From Allofournierella massiliensis (GTDB lineage Bacteria; Bacillota; Clostridia; Oscillospirales; Ruminococcaceae): a stretch of 64,000 bases of DNA. Numbering within the stretch: the first letter of the stretch is position 1; every line of letters begins with the position of its first letter. The notes beneath the pieces were generated by a model that saw only the letters and a program-made list of their open reading frames with translations, searched no databases and was not told the origin of the DNA. Positions 18,600 through 27,341 of the stretch are shown here, piece by piece. The position numbers were made by a program, and so were the translations under genes. The stretch spans positions 78,975 through 142,974 of the forward strand of contig NZ_SLUM01000007.1 in NCBI RefSeq assembly GCF_004345265.1, in the 5' to 3' direction.

Positions 18600-19628
18600 T
18601 CAAAGAATCAGCATGGCATCGCCAAAGCTGAAAAAGCGGTAACGCTGTTCCACGGCGGTTTTGTAAGCTGCCATGGTTTTTTCGTACCCGTAGAAGGCGC
18701 TGACCAGCATGATCAGGGTGCTTTCCGGCAGATGGAAATTGGTGATCAGGCCATCCAGACACAGGAATTTGCAGCCGGGATACAAAAAGATGCTGGTATC
18801 GCCGCTGCAGGCCTGGATTTTACCGTATTTGGCAGCCACCGATTCCAGTGTACGGCAGCTGGTGGTACCAACGGCAATAACCCGATGACCTGCTTCCTTG
18901 GTCTCGTTGATCAGCCGGGCGGTTTCCTCGCTTACGCTGTACCATTCCGAGTGCATCAGATGATCTTCGATTTCATCTTCCTTCACCGGGCGGAAGGTGC
19001 CAAGACCGACATGCAGGGTAACCTCAGTGATTTTGATGCCCTTGTCCTGCAGGCGCTGCATCAGTTCCGGAGTAAAGTGCAGGCCGGCAGTGGGAGCAGC
19101 TGCACTGCCCAACTCCTTAGCGTACACGGTCTGATACTGACTCTGATCCTCCAGCTGTTTGGTGATATAGGGAGGAAGCGGCATCTTGCCGAACTCGTCC
19201 AGCTTTTCATAAAGGGTCTGGGTGTTGTACTCGAAGGACACCAGCTTGTTGCCGTCCTCTTTGGTTTCCTGAATGGTCGCAATCAGTGAACCATCGCCAA
19301 ACAGAATGCGCATACCGGGCTTCAACCGTTTGCCGGGGCGTGCCAGGCACTCCCAAACGTCATTGCTTTCCTGATGCAGTAAAAGCAATTCACACACAGC
19401 ACCGGTATGTTCCTTCTGTCCGATCAGTCGGGCGGGCAGAACCTTGGAATTGTTCACTACCAGCAGGTCGCCGGGCTCAAGCAGATCCACCAGATCCCGG
19501 AAAACACGGTGCTGGATCTGATCGTTGGAACGATCGAGGCACATCAGCCGTGCGGCATCGCGGGGGCTGCAGGGTTCCTGCGCAATCAGTTCCTGCGGCA
19601 GGTCGAACCAGAAATCTTTTTTCAGCAT
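18600..19628 (-). CDS. queA: S-adenosylmethionine:tRNA ribosyltransferase-isomerase
   Basis: Makes epoxyqueuosine from preQ1-tRNA. The 342 residues start MLKKDFWFDLPQELIAQ and contain PTAGLHFT and the C-terminal DGLITNFHLPESTLIMLVSAF. An open frame upstream of 19628 is non-coding leader. AAGGAG stands 13 bases before the ATG, a long spacing. First gene of the queA-tgt unit. Confidence 0.96.
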   Translation of the reverse strand: MLKKDFWFDLPQELIAQEPCSPRDAARLMCLDRSNDQIQHRVFRDLVDLLEPGDLLVVNNSKVLPARLIGQKEHTGAVCELLLLHQESNDVWECLARPGKRLKPGMRILFGDGSLIATIQETKEDGNKLVSFEYNTQTLYEKLDEFGKMPLPPYITKQLEDQSQYQTVYAKELGSAAAPTAGLHFTPELMQRLQDKGIKITEVTLHVGLGTFRPVKEDEIEDHLMHSEWYSVSEETARLINETKEAGHRVIAVGTTSCRTLESVAAKYGKIQACSGDTSIFLYPGCKFLCLDGLITNFHLPESTLIMLVSAFYGYEKTMAAYKTAVEQRYRFFSFGDAMLIL

Positions 19629-19712
19629 AGAAATAATGCATCTCCTTACATTGACATTACCTGCCGGCAATGCTATATTTAAAACAAAGCACAGAACCGC
19701 TGTGCATGTGTT

Positions 19713-19738
19713 ATGCAATCTAATTTATTATATTGCAT
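19713..19738. promoter_or_regulatory. Inverted repeat over the queA -10 region
   Basis: ATGCAATCTAAT and ATTATATTGCAT, separated by TT, match as a dyad at 11 of 12 positions. The right arm covers the -10 box of the queA promoter, a typical place for a repressor site. Confidence 0.45.
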
Positions 19739-19755
19739 ACGTTGCCGGTTTTCAA
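19727..19755 (-). promoter_or_regulatory. Sigma-A promoter of queA-tgt
   Basis: On the minus strand TTGAAA (19755-19750), 17 bases, TATAAT (19732-19727). The leader is about 95 bases. Confidence 0.8.
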
Positions 19756-19860
19756 GCCGGTTTTTTTTTATATCTGGCGATATTGCCCGGATATATCCCC
19801 ACAGGGGGCCGGCATAAACATGAAAATGCCGGGAGGGAAACGGAAAGGATGATGTAAGCA

Positions 19861-20940
19861 ATGAAAAAGTATCAAGTTGGTGTAGTAGGCGCTACCGGAA
19901 TGGTCGGCCAGCGATTTGTTTCCTTATTGGAAAATCATCCTTGGTTTGAGCTGGTGGTTGTGGCTGCTTCTCCCCGCTCTGCGGGAAAAACCTATGCGGA
20001 AGCGGTTGGAGCCCGGTGGGCGATGCCCACGCCCATGCCGCAGGATGCTGCAAAGCTGATTGTGATGGATGCTTCCCATGTGGAAGAAGTTGCCCAAAAG
20101 GTAGATTTCGTATTCTGCGCAGTGGACATGAAAAAGGATGAGATCAAGGCTCTGGAAGAGGCTTACGCCAAGGCGGAGTGTCCGGTGATCTCCAACAACA
20201 GTGCCAACCGCTTTACCGATGATGTTCCCATGATCGTGCCGGAAATCAATGCGGATCATGCGCAGATCATTGAAGCGCAGCGCCGCCGTTTGGGAACTAC
20301 CCGCGGATTCATTGCCGTGAAATCCAACTGCTCTCTGCAGAGCTATGTTCCTGCACTCCATCCCCTGCGTGAGGAGTTTGGGCTCAAGAACGTGCTGGTT
20401 TGCACCTATCAGGCGATTTCCGGTGCGGGCAAGACCTTTGAAACCTGGCCGGAAATGGTGGATAACTGTATCCCCTACATCGGCGGTGAGGAGGAAAAGA
20501 GCGAGCAGGAGCCGCTGAAGCTGTGGGGCCATATCGAGGGCGATCACATCGTAAAAGCTGCCTCCCCTGCCATTACCGCGCAATGCCTGCGCATTCCTGT
20601 GTCTGACGGACACATGGCTGCAGTATTCATGAGTTTTGAGAAGAAACCCACCAAGGAGCAGATTCTGGAACGGTGGGCTGCATTCCAGGGCGAAGCTCAG
20701 CGTCTGCAGCTCCCCAGCGCACCCAAGCAGTTCCTGCACTATTTCGAAGAAAATGACCGTCCGCAGACCAAGCTGGATCGTAATCTGGAGAACGGCATGG
20801 CGGTATCCATCGGTCGTCTGCGTGAAGACACCCAATACGATTACAAGTTTGTCTGCCTTTCCCACAACACCCTGCGTGGCGCTGCCGGTGGCGGCGTACT
20901 GCTGGCAGAGCTGCTGGCAGCGAAGGGCTACCTGGACTGA
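19861..20940 (+). CDS. asd: Aspartate-semialdehyde dehydrogenase
   Basis: NADPH-dependent reduction of aspartyl phosphate, the branch point to lysine/DAP, threonine and methionine. The 359 residues begin with the dinucleotide motif GVVGATGMVGQRF and hold the catalytic cysteine in VKSNCSLQSYVPAL. The sequence is of the archaeal/fungal-like ASADH subclass, which some Clostridia use. AAAGGATGATG precedes ATG 19861. No lysine riboswitch fits in the 230-base upstream region. It leads an asd-dapA-dapB unit. Confidence 0.94.
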   Translation: MKKYQVGVVGATGMVGQRFVSLLENHPWFELVVVAASPRSAGKTYAEAVGARWAMPTPMPQDAAKLIVMDASHVEEVAQKVDFVFCAVDMKKDEIKALEEAYAKAECPVISNNSANRFTDDVPMIVPEINADHAQIIEAQRRRLGTTRGFIAVKSNCSLQSYVPALHPLREEFGLKNVLVCTYQAISGAGKTFETWPEMVDNCIPYIGGEEEKSEQEPLKLWGHIEGDHIVKAASPAITAQCLRIPVSDGHMAAVFMSFEKKPTKEQILERWAAFQGEAQRLQLPSAPKQFLHYFEENDRPQTKLDRNLENGMAVSIGRLREDTQYDYKFVCLSHNTLRGAAGGGVLLAELLAAKGYLD

Positions 20941-20967
20941 TTTGAACCACCGGATTGATTTGAACCA
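20938..20967 (+). repeat. Short direct repeat at the asd-dapA junction
   Basis: TGATTTGAACCA occurs at 20938-20949, where it contains the asd stop, and again at 20956-20967, six bases later. Likely replication slippage. Confidence 0.7.
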
Positions 20968-20982
20968 AAGGAGATGACAGCA

Positions 20983-21870
20983 ATGAAAGAGCTTATTTTC
21001 ACCGGAAGTGCAGTTGCCATGATCACCCCTATGTGCGATGATGGCTCTGTAAATTTTGCGGAATTGAAGAAGATGGCGGAATTTCAGGTGGAAAGCGGCA
21101 CGGACGCGCTGGTCGTGTGTGGAACCACAGGTGAATCTGCAACGCTGGAGGATGATGAGCATCTGGAGTGTATCCGTTGTGTTGTGGAAGCGGTACAGGG
21201 ACGTGTACCGGTAATCGCCGGAACCGGATCCAACAACACTGCCCATGCGGTGATGATGTCCAAGGAAGCTGCTGCCCTGGGTGCGGATGCACTGTTGCTG
21301 GTCACCCCCTATTACAACAAAACCAGTCAGGCCGGACTCGTAAAGAGCTTTTTCACCATTGCGGATTCCACAAATCTGCCGGCTATCATCTACAATGTGC
21401 CTTCCCGCACCGGAGTAAATATTCAGCCGGAGACGGCGCTGGAGCTTTCCCGCCATCCCATGATCCGAGGGCTCAAAGAGGCCAGCGGAAACATCTCTCA
21501 GGTGGTTCGAATTGCTGCCCTGTGCGGGGATGAGCTGCCGCTTTATTCCGGCAACGACGATCAGGTGGTTCCCCTGCTTTCGGTTGGCGGCAAAGGTGTG
21601 ATTTCGGTGGTGGGCAATGTGGCCCCCGCGCAGATGCACCAGATGTGTCAGCTGTGGTTCGATGGTAAAACCAAAGAAAGTGCAGCAATGCAGCTGGAGC
21701 TCAGTGAGCTGTGTGGTGCAATGTTCTGTGATGTGAATCCGGTTCCTGTAAAGGCTGCAATGAATATGCTGGGTTGGGACGCCGGCGAGTGCAGATTGCC
21801 GCTGGTTGAGCCCAGTGAAGCAAATCAGGCACGGATTGAAACAGCGCTGCGAAATGCAGGTCTGCTCTGA
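20983..21870 (+). CDS. dapA: 4-hydroxy-tetrahydrodipicolinate synthase
   Basis: Condenses pyruvate with aspartate semialdehyde. The 295-residue TIM barrel has the pyruvate-binding GTTGESATL, the YYNKTSQAGLVKSF tyrosine loop, YNVPSRTGVN, and the Schiff-base lysine in IRGLKEASG. ATG 20983 sits 9 bases after AAAGGAG; the in-frame ATG 20974 touches that ribosome site and is unlikely. Confidence 0.97.
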   Translation: MKELIFTGSAVAMITPMCDDGSVNFAELKKMAEFQVESGTDALVVCGTTGESATLEDDEHLECIRCVVEAVQGRVPVIAGTGSNNTAHAVMMSKEAAALGADALLLVTPYYNKTSQAGLVKSFFTIADSTNLPAIIYNVPSRTGVNIQPETALELSRHPMIRGLKEASGNISQVVRIAALCGDELPLYSGNDDQVVPLLSVGGKGVISVVGNVAPAQMHQMCQLWFDGKTKESAAMQLELSELCGAMFCDVNPVPVKAAMNMLGWDAGECRLPLVEPSEANQARIETALRNAGLL

Positions 21871-21905
21871 TCTTGCTGGAATAAAAAACGACGGATAAAA
21901 TTTCT

Positions 21906-21977
21906 GCCCGGCGGCTGGCCGCAGAAGCAACGGCGTGAGCTGTTTGCCGCACCTGCGCGTCAGCGTCGGGCTTTTTT
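21906..21977 (+). terminator. Large hairpin with U-tract between dapA and dapB
   Basis: GCCCGGCGGCTGG...CGC pairs with GCGTCAGCGTCGGGC across an inner stem, followed by TTTTTT (21972-21977), only 19 bases before dapB. It would terminate or attenuate transcription within the DAP unit. I see no promoter after it, so dapB seems to depend on read-through. Confidence 0.65.
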
Positions 21978-21996
21978 ACAAAGGGGAGTACGAAAA

Positions 21997-22755
21997 ATGA
22001 CGGATATTATCATTCAGGGCATCAATGGACGGATGGGAAAGGTGCTGTGTGAGCTGATTGCACAGCGGGAGGATTGCCGCATTGTGGGTGGTGTGGATGT
22101 GTCTGCGCAGAGCGGGCCGATTCCTGTGGCGGCCAGTCTGGAAGAGCTGAATGCAAAAGCGGATGTGATCATCGACTTCTCTACCACTGAGGCTACGAAA
22201 TCTATGCTGCGCTATTGCCAGAGCACTGGTACTGCCTGCGTGGTATGCACGACCGGGTTGGACGAAGAATGTGAACAACTGATTCACCAGACGGCGGAAA
22301 AGGCTCCGGTTTTCAAGAGTGCCAATATGTCTATGGGAATCAACCTGCTGGCAGAGCTGGCGCAGAAGGCAGCGCAGGTTCTGGGAATGGACTACGACAT
22401 TGAAATCATTGAAAAGCATCATCACAATAAGGTGGATGCACCCAGCGGGACTGCCCTGCTTCTGGCCGATGAGATCAATGAGGCCACGGGAAACCGGTAT
22501 CATTATGTTTATGATCGTCATTCTGTACGGCAGAAGCGGGACCCTCATGAGTTGGGGCTGCATGCAATTCGCGGTGGCAGCATTGTGGGCGATCATGATG
22601 TTCTGTTCTGCGGTCCGGACGAAGTGATTACCCTTTCTCACAGTGCGGGATCCCGTGCGGTATTCGCCAACGGCGCAATTAATGCAGCCATCTTCCTGAC
22701 AGGGTATGAAAAAGGTCTCTACAACATGAAGGATCTGATGCGGTCTCTGCTGTGA
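21997..22755 (+). CDS. dapB: 4-hydroxy-tetrahydrodipicolinate reductase
   Basis: Second dedicated step to DAP and lysine. The 252 residues show GINGRMGKVL, the catalytic and substrate run EKHHHNKVDAPSGTA, and the cofactor segment FSTTEATKS. The dipicolinate branch also supplies spore dipicolinic acid. AAGGGGAG precedes ATG 21997. The CapA-like gene follows after 7 bases. Confidence 0.96.
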   Translation: MTDIIIQGINGRMGKVLCELIAQREDCRIVGGVDVSAQSGPIPVAASLEELNAKADVIIDFSTTEATKSMLRYCQSTGTACVVCTTGLDEECEQLIHQTAEKAPVFKSANMSMGINLLAELAQKAAQVLGMDYDIEIIEKHHHNKVDAPSGTALLLADEINEATGNRYHYVYDRHSVRQKRDPHELGLHAIRGGSIVGDHDVLFCGPDEVITLSHSAGSRAVFANGAINAAIFLTGYEKGLYNMKDLMRSLL

Positions 22756-22762
22756 GGTTATT

Positions 22763-24004
22763 ATGAAACGAACGATTGCTGCTGCCCTGATGGCATTTTC
22801 TGTATGCTGCCTGATCGTTTGTGCGGTTTGTTTCTTTCGGGACAGCACAGAAACGAGCCCTGTTTTTGCACAGTCCACATCGGAGCAGAAGGCGGAACCG
22901 GAAGAGGAAACCCTTCCCTCCCCCACTACGGGACCGCAGATTACGACACTTCGATTTTCTGCCACAGGAGATAATCTGATTCATAACGGAATCTATGAAC
23001 AGGCAAAACGGCGGGCAGAGCAAAATGGGACTGGCGGGTACGATTTTTCCTACTGTTATGACCAGGTGCGGCAGTTTTATAGTGATTTCGACATCAACTG
23101 GATTAATCAGGAAACGCTTGTAAGTGATACGCTGGAGCCCAGTACCTATCCGTGCTTTTCCACGCCCGGCGATATGGGGCGTCAGTTGTATAAGCTGGGC
23201 TTCCGTGCGTTCAATCTTTCCAATAACCACACCTACGATAAAGGAACACAGGGGTTACAGGCTACCATGGATTTCTGGTCCTCTATGCCGGAGGATGTGA
23301 TTACTGCCGGTCTGTATACAGAAGATTCCACTTCTCCTGTGATTCAGACAGTGAACGGAGTGCGAATCGCTTATCTGGGGTTTACCGAGCACACCAATGG
23401 AATCAAAACACCTTCTGATGCACCGTCGCATGTGATCTATACCAGTGAACTGGATGTGATGCAGCAGATGTTGGAGCAGGCGCGCAGCGATGCAGATCTG
23501 GTGGTGGTAAGTGTGCACTGGGGTGTGGAAGGAAGCCATTCCGTGACACAGGCACAGCGCAATCTGGCCCAGAAAATGGCTGACTGGGGTGCAGATGTAA
23601 TCATCGGTACGCACCCTCATGTGGTACAGACCGCCCAGTGGCTTACAGCAGCAGACGGACGACAGGCGTTCGTTGCCTATTCCCTGGGGAATTTTTTGAA
23701 TGCACAGTCTACAGCGGATACAATGATCGGAATGATCCTTACTTTTACCATCGAAAAAACAACTCAGCCGGATGGCACCAGCAGCACTGTAATTCGTGAT
23801 CCCCTGTTCTACCCAACGGTCAATCACTACGATGCGAATTATGCCAACATCCGCATATATCTTCTGAAAGATTACTCCGATGAGTTGGCTGCCGCCCACG
23901 GAGTACGCGGTAATTTTCCGGGATTTAGCCTGAGCTACATCACATCGATGCTTCAGGAAAATGTGGATCCGGAATTTCTGGCTTTGCCGAAAGAAACTGT
24001 ATAA
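22763..24004 (+). CDS. CapA-family metallophosphoesterase-like exported protein
   Basis: A 413-residue protein with an N-terminal membrane anchor or signal (about 4-25), a Glu/Pro/Thr-rich linker, and a PGA_cap/CapA domain (about 62-385): FSATGDNLIHNG, INQETLV, NLSNNHTYDKG, VVVSVHWGVE, IGTHPHVVQ, and VAYSLGNFL. CapA proteins take part in polyglutamate capsule export or have phosphatase activity; the role here is open. No capB/capC homologue is in the window. It is tightly linked to dapB and ends in a strong terminator. Confidence 0.85.
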   Translation: MKRTIAAALMAFSVCCLIVCAVCFFRDSTETSPVFAQSTSEQKAEPEEETLPSPTTGPQITTLRFSATGDNLIHNGIYEQAKRRAEQNGTGGYDFSYCYDQVRQFYSDFDINWINQETLVSDTLEPSTYPCFSTPGDMGRQLYKLGFRAFNLSNNHTYDKGTQGLQATMDFWSSMPEDVITAGLYTEDSTSPVIQTVNGVRIAYLGFTEHTNGIKTPSDAPSHVIYTSELDVMQQMLEQARSDADLVVVSVHWGVEGSHSVTQAQRNLAQKMADWGADVIIGTHPHVVQTAQWLTAADGRQAFVAYSLGNFLNAQSTADTMIGMILTFTIEKTTQPDGTSSTVIRDPLFYPTVNHYDANYANIRIYLLKDYSDELAAAHGVRGNFPGFSLSYITSMLQENVDPEFLALPKETV

Positions 24005-24007
24005 TCA

Positions 24008-24049
24008 AATACCCCCGCCGAAACGATGAGTCGTTTTGGCGGGGGTATT
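24008..24049. terminator. Bidirectional terminator between CapA-like gene and tyrS
   Basis: AATACCCCCGCC pairs with GGCGGGGGTATT, with an inner GAAACGA/TCGTTTT stem and TGAG loop. T-rich sequence follows on the plus strand and TGATTAT on the minus strand. Confidence 0.9.
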
Positions 24050-24072
24050 ATTTTATAAAAGTGGCGTCAGGC

Positions 24073-25293
24073 TCACAGCTGAACCTTATGGTAGGTCTTT
24101 TTGCCTTTCTTGATCACAACGCCGTTTGCGAGCTGCTCGGCGGTGATGGGCATGGTGGGATCGGTGACCTTTTCGCCGTCCAGCAGAATACCGCCCTGCT
24201 GGATCAGCTGACGGGCTTCGCGCTTGCTGGGAACCAGCTTGGCAGTCATCATCAGATCCAGAATGCCAATGCGGCCGTCCTGCAGCTGGTCAGCGGTCAG
24301 AGTGGTGCTGGGCATGTTGGCCATGTCAGCAGCGCCGCTGAACAGACCGCGGGCGGTCTCCTGTGCCTTGCCAGCTTCTTCCTCGCTGTGAACCAGCTTG
24401 GTCAGCTCAAAGGCAAGCAGCTCCTTCGCCTTGTTCAGCTGGCTGCCTTCCCAATCAGACATGGCGTCGATCTCTTCCAGAGGCACGTCGGTCAGCATAC
24501 GCAGGCACTTGAGGACATCGGCGTCATCCACATTGCGCCAGTACTGGTAGAACTCGTAGGGGCTGGTCTTTTCGGGGTCCAGCCACACAGCGCCCTTCTG
24601 GGTTTTGCCCATCTTCTTACCCTCAGAGGTGAGCAGCAGGGTGATGGTCATGGCATAGGCATCCTTGCCCAGCTTACGGCGGATCAGCTCGGTGCCGCCC
24701 AGCATGTTGGACCACTGGTCATCGCCGCCGCACTGCAGATTACAGCCCAGTTCCTGGAACATGTGGTAGAAGTCGTAGGACTGCATGATCATGTAGTTGA
24801 ATTCCAGGAAGGACAGACCCTTTTCCATGCGCTGCTTGTAGCATTCTGCACGCAGCATGTTGTTGACGGAGAAGCAGGGGCCCACTTCGCGCAGCAGCTC
24901 AATGTAGTTCAGCTTCATCAGCCAGTCAGCGTTGTTCAGCATCAGAGCCTTGCCGTCCGAGAAGTCGATGAACTTGCTCATCTGCTTTTTGAAGCACTCA
25001 CAGTTATGCTGAATGGTTTCGGTGGTCATCATGCTGCGCATGTCGGTGCGGCCGGAAGGGTCGCCAACCATGGCAGTGCCACCGCCGATCAGAGCAATGG
25101 GGCGGTTGCCGGCGCGCTGCATCCGGCGCATCAGATTCAGGGCCATGAAGTGACCAACATGCAGAGAATCGGCGGTGGGGTCAAAGCCGATGTAAAAAGT
25201 GGCCTTGCCATTGTTGATCAGATCCTTGATCTCTTCCTCGTCGGTTACCTGGGCAACCAGGCCACGGGCAACCAGTTCATCGTACAAAGTCAT
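24073..25293 (-). CDS. tyrS: Tyrosyl-tRNA synthetase
   Basis: Class I synthetase. The 406 residues have the HIGH-type motif HVGH in DSLHVGHFMAL, the KMSKS-type motif KMGKTQKGAVWLD, and a C-terminal S4 domain (QLIQQGGILLDGEKV). The KMGKT form belongs to the E. coli-like TyrS branch. ATG 25293 follows CAGGAGGAG. Expression is governed by the T-box leader upstream. Confidence 0.97.
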   Translation of the reverse strand: MTLYDELVARGLVAQVTDEEEIKDLINNGKATFYIGFDPTADSLHVGHFMALNLMRRMQRAGNRPIALIGGGTAMVGDPSGRTDMRSMMTTETIQHNCECFKKQMSKFIDFSDGKALMLNNADWLMKLNYIELLREVGPCFSVNNMLRAECYKQRMEKGLSFLEFNYMIMQSYDFYHMFQELGCNLQCGGDDQWSNMLGGTELIRRKLGKDAYAMTITLLLTSEGKKMGKTQKGAVWLDPEKTSPYEFYQYWRNVDDADVLKCLRMLTDVPLEEIDAMSDWEGSQLNKAKELLAFELTKLVHSEEEAGKAQETARGLFSGAADMANMPSTTLTADQLQDGRIGILDLMMTAKLVPSKREARQLIQQGGILLDGEKVTDPTMPITAEQLANGVVIKKGKKTYHKVQL

Positions 25294-25332
25294 TGCGTGT
25301 TCTCCTCCTGTGTTTTGCGGCAAAAGGCATAG

Positions 25333-25607
25333 AAAAAGCCCTCTGCCAAACTTGAATTTGGCAGAGGGCGAAAATTCGCGGTACCACCTCTGTTCGCCCG
25401 CTTCTCGCGAGAACGGGCCTTGCGGAGTGCTGAAATCTACACTCCTGCGCGGTAACGGGCGCACACGGCACAGCCTAATTGCCTTAGGGCGTTCAGCCTG
25501 CTGCTCAGGGAGGTATTCGTCAATCCACTGCGTTACCCTTTTCACCAAACCAGGGCTTCTCTGCGCCGCACATGAACCGATTACTTGTTCCCGTCGTTGC
25601 ATTTGAT
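25333..25607 (-). ncRNA. Tyrosine T-box riboswitch in the tyrS leader
   Basis: Read on the minus strand, the leader holds the conserved T-box AGGTGGTACCGCG (25389-25377), a stem I with the AGTA-type bulge near 25590, and a specifier codon TAC (25515-25513) in the context GAATACC. A terminator follows: GCCCTCTGCCAAA and TTTGGCAGAGGGC (25369-25338) plus TTTTT. The TGGTACC variant fits an A discriminator, as in tRNA-Tyr. Uncharged tRNA-Tyr should favour the antiterminator. Confidence 0.93.
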
Positions 25608-25614
25608 ATTAAGC

Positions 25615-25643
25615 AGTATAGCGCAAACCATTTGCGTTGTCAA
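25615..25643 (-). promoter_or_regulatory. Promoter of the tyrS T-box transcript
   Basis: On the minus strand TTGACA (25643-25638), 17 bases, TATACT (25620-25615). It begins four bases beyond the recN stop. The spacer contains CGCAAA/TTTGCG around CCA, perhaps by chance. Confidence 0.88.
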
Positions 25644-25646
25644 GGG

Positions 25647-27305
25647 TTACAGCGACAGCATCTCACGGGCATTTGCCAGACTCAGATCGGTGATATGGTC
25701 GCCGGAAATAATGCGTGCCAGTTCCTGCACACGGCCGGCCTGATCCAGCGGATGAATCTGGGTAAAGGTGCGCTGCCCCTCCACATTTTTCTGAATGAGC
25801 AGATGGCTGGTTGCCAGAGCTGCAATTTGTGCAGTATGGGTAATGCAGAGCACCTGACGCCCCTTGGAAGTCTGACGAAGTTTTTCGCCAATTCGCCCGG
25901 CGGCAAGGCCGGAAACACCGGTGTCGATTTCGTCGTAAATAACGGTGGGGATGGCGTCCTTTTCCGCCAGTGCACTCTTCAGCGCCAGCATGATGCGGGA
26001 AAGCTCACCGCCGGATGCGATTTTTGCCAAAGGCTTCGGCGCTTCGCCCAGGTTGGTGGAAATATAAAATTCCACGGTATCCTGGCCGGAACCAGCAAGC
26101 GGTCCACGACTGTGTTGAAGTACAAAACGGGTGCCCGGCATGTTCAGGAAGGTGCATGCTTCCACCAGCTGCTGCTCCATTCGCTCAAAAGCAGTCAACC
26201 GGGTCTGGGTAAGCTTTTCGGCCAGAATTTTGGCTTCTTTATAAAGAGCCTGCTTCTGCTTATTCAGCTGTTCCAGGGTTTCGTCTGCCCTCTCAATATG
26301 CTCCAGCTCTTCCCGAGATTTCTCTGCCATCTTGAGCAGTTCTTCCACCGAATCTGCGCCGTACTTGTTTTTCAGCCGGTAGATGATGTCCAACCGTTGT
26401 TCCAGCTGGTCCAGTTCGGCGGGATCAAAACCATAATCGTCCAGCCGGGAGGCCAGATCTACAGCCAGCTCCCGGGCGTTGTAATAAAGATCAGCCAGCC
26501 GTTCCTGCAAGGGTTGGAGGGATTCATCCAGTACGGCAGCCTGTTCCAATGCGCCGTTTGCACCGCCCAGAAGATCTGCAGCACCAGAGAATTCATCACC
26601 GCCAGAAAGGGCCCCGTGAGCCGATGCAATCTGTTCCAGAATTGTCTGAGCATGGGAAATAATCTGCCGGCGGGCAACCAGCCGTTCTTCCTCACCGATC
26701 TGAAGAGAGGCGTCCTCGATTTCATTCAATTGAAACCGAAGAAGCTCCATCTTCCGTTGCTTTTCAGCCTCGTCCAGCTGGAGGGCATCGGCCTGTCGCT
26801 TCACCGCGATGAGCTCCTTGTACACCTTCCGATAGGCGTTGAACTCGTTTTGGTTCTGCGCAAAGGCATCCAGAATTCCCAGATGCTTTGCAGGGTCGGT
26901 CAGACCCTGACTGTCGTGCTGGCCATGAATGTTGATCAATCCGGCGGTGATATCCCGCAGGACGGATACAGTGGCAGGCATTCCGTTGATACGGCAATGA
27001 CTTTTGCCCTCGGCGGTGATTTCACGGTAAATCAAAAGCTCTTCGCCAGCGTCGTAACCGGCCTGTTCCAGCTGCATTTTTACCTGTTTGGGCAATTGGT
27101 CGAAGGTTGCCCAGATACAGGCTTTCGGTGCACCGGTACGCACCAGGTCACGGCTGATCCGGTTGCCCAGAATAGCACTGATGGAGTCGATCAGAATCGA
27201 CTTACCCGCGCCGGTCTCACCGGTCAGAACGTTCAGACCGGCAGTAAACTGTACCTGTACCTTTTCGATCACGGCCACATTTTCAATTCGTAATGAGGTT
27301 AACAT
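25647..27305 (-). CDS. recN: DNA repair protein RecN
   Basis: SMC-like ATPase for double-strand break repair. The 552 residues start MLTSLRIENVAVIEKV, have Walker A GETGAGKSILIDSI (about 29-42), two coiled-coil arms, the ABC signature ASGGELSRIMLAL and Walker B VIYDEIDTGVSG. ATG 27305 has no good ribosome site nearby but the N terminus is canonical. It is the last gene of the long minus-strand unit; spoIVB and spo0A, which often follow in Clostridia, are absent here. Confidence 0.96.
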   Translation of the reverse strand: MLTSLRIENVAVIEKVQVQFTAGLNVLTGETGAGKSILIDSISAILGNRISRDLVRTGAPKACIWATFDQLPKQVKMQLEQAGYDAGEELLIYREITAEGKSHCRINGMPATVSVLRDITAGLINIHGQHDSQGLTDPAKHLGILDAFAQNQNEFNAYRKVYKELIAVKRQADALQLDEAEKQRKMELLRFQLNEIEDASLQIGEEERLVARRQIISHAQTILEQIASAHGALSGGDEFSGAADLLGGANGALEQAAVLDESLQPLQERLADLYYNARELAVDLASRLDDYGFDPAELDQLEQRLDIIYRLKNKYGADSVEELLKMAEKSREELEHIERADETLEQLNKQKQALYKEAKILAEKLTQTRLTAFERMEQQLVEACTFLNMPGTRFVLQHSRGPLAGSGQDTVEFYISTNLGEAPKPLAKIASGGELSRIMLALKSALAEKDAIPTVIYDEIDTGVSGLAAGRIGEKLRQTSKGRQVLCITHTAQIAALATSHLLIQKNVEGQRTFTQIHPLDQAGRVQELARIISGDHITDLSLANAREMLSL

Positions 27306-27341
27306 GGAACCCGATCAATCCTTCCTGTGATGGTGCCCGGC

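Noticed and set aside
19629..19860. Lysine riboswitch upstream of asd
   Set aside because: The region is too short and carries none of the conserved L-box elements; most of it is the divergent queA promoter and leader.
19924..21930. Antisense open frame over asd and dapA
   Set aside because: Shadow of two certain genes; crosses their intergenic ribosome site.
24061..25332. Plus-strand open frame opposite tyrS
   Set aside because: Starts inside the tyrS terminator region and mirrors tyrS codon structure; no ribosome site.
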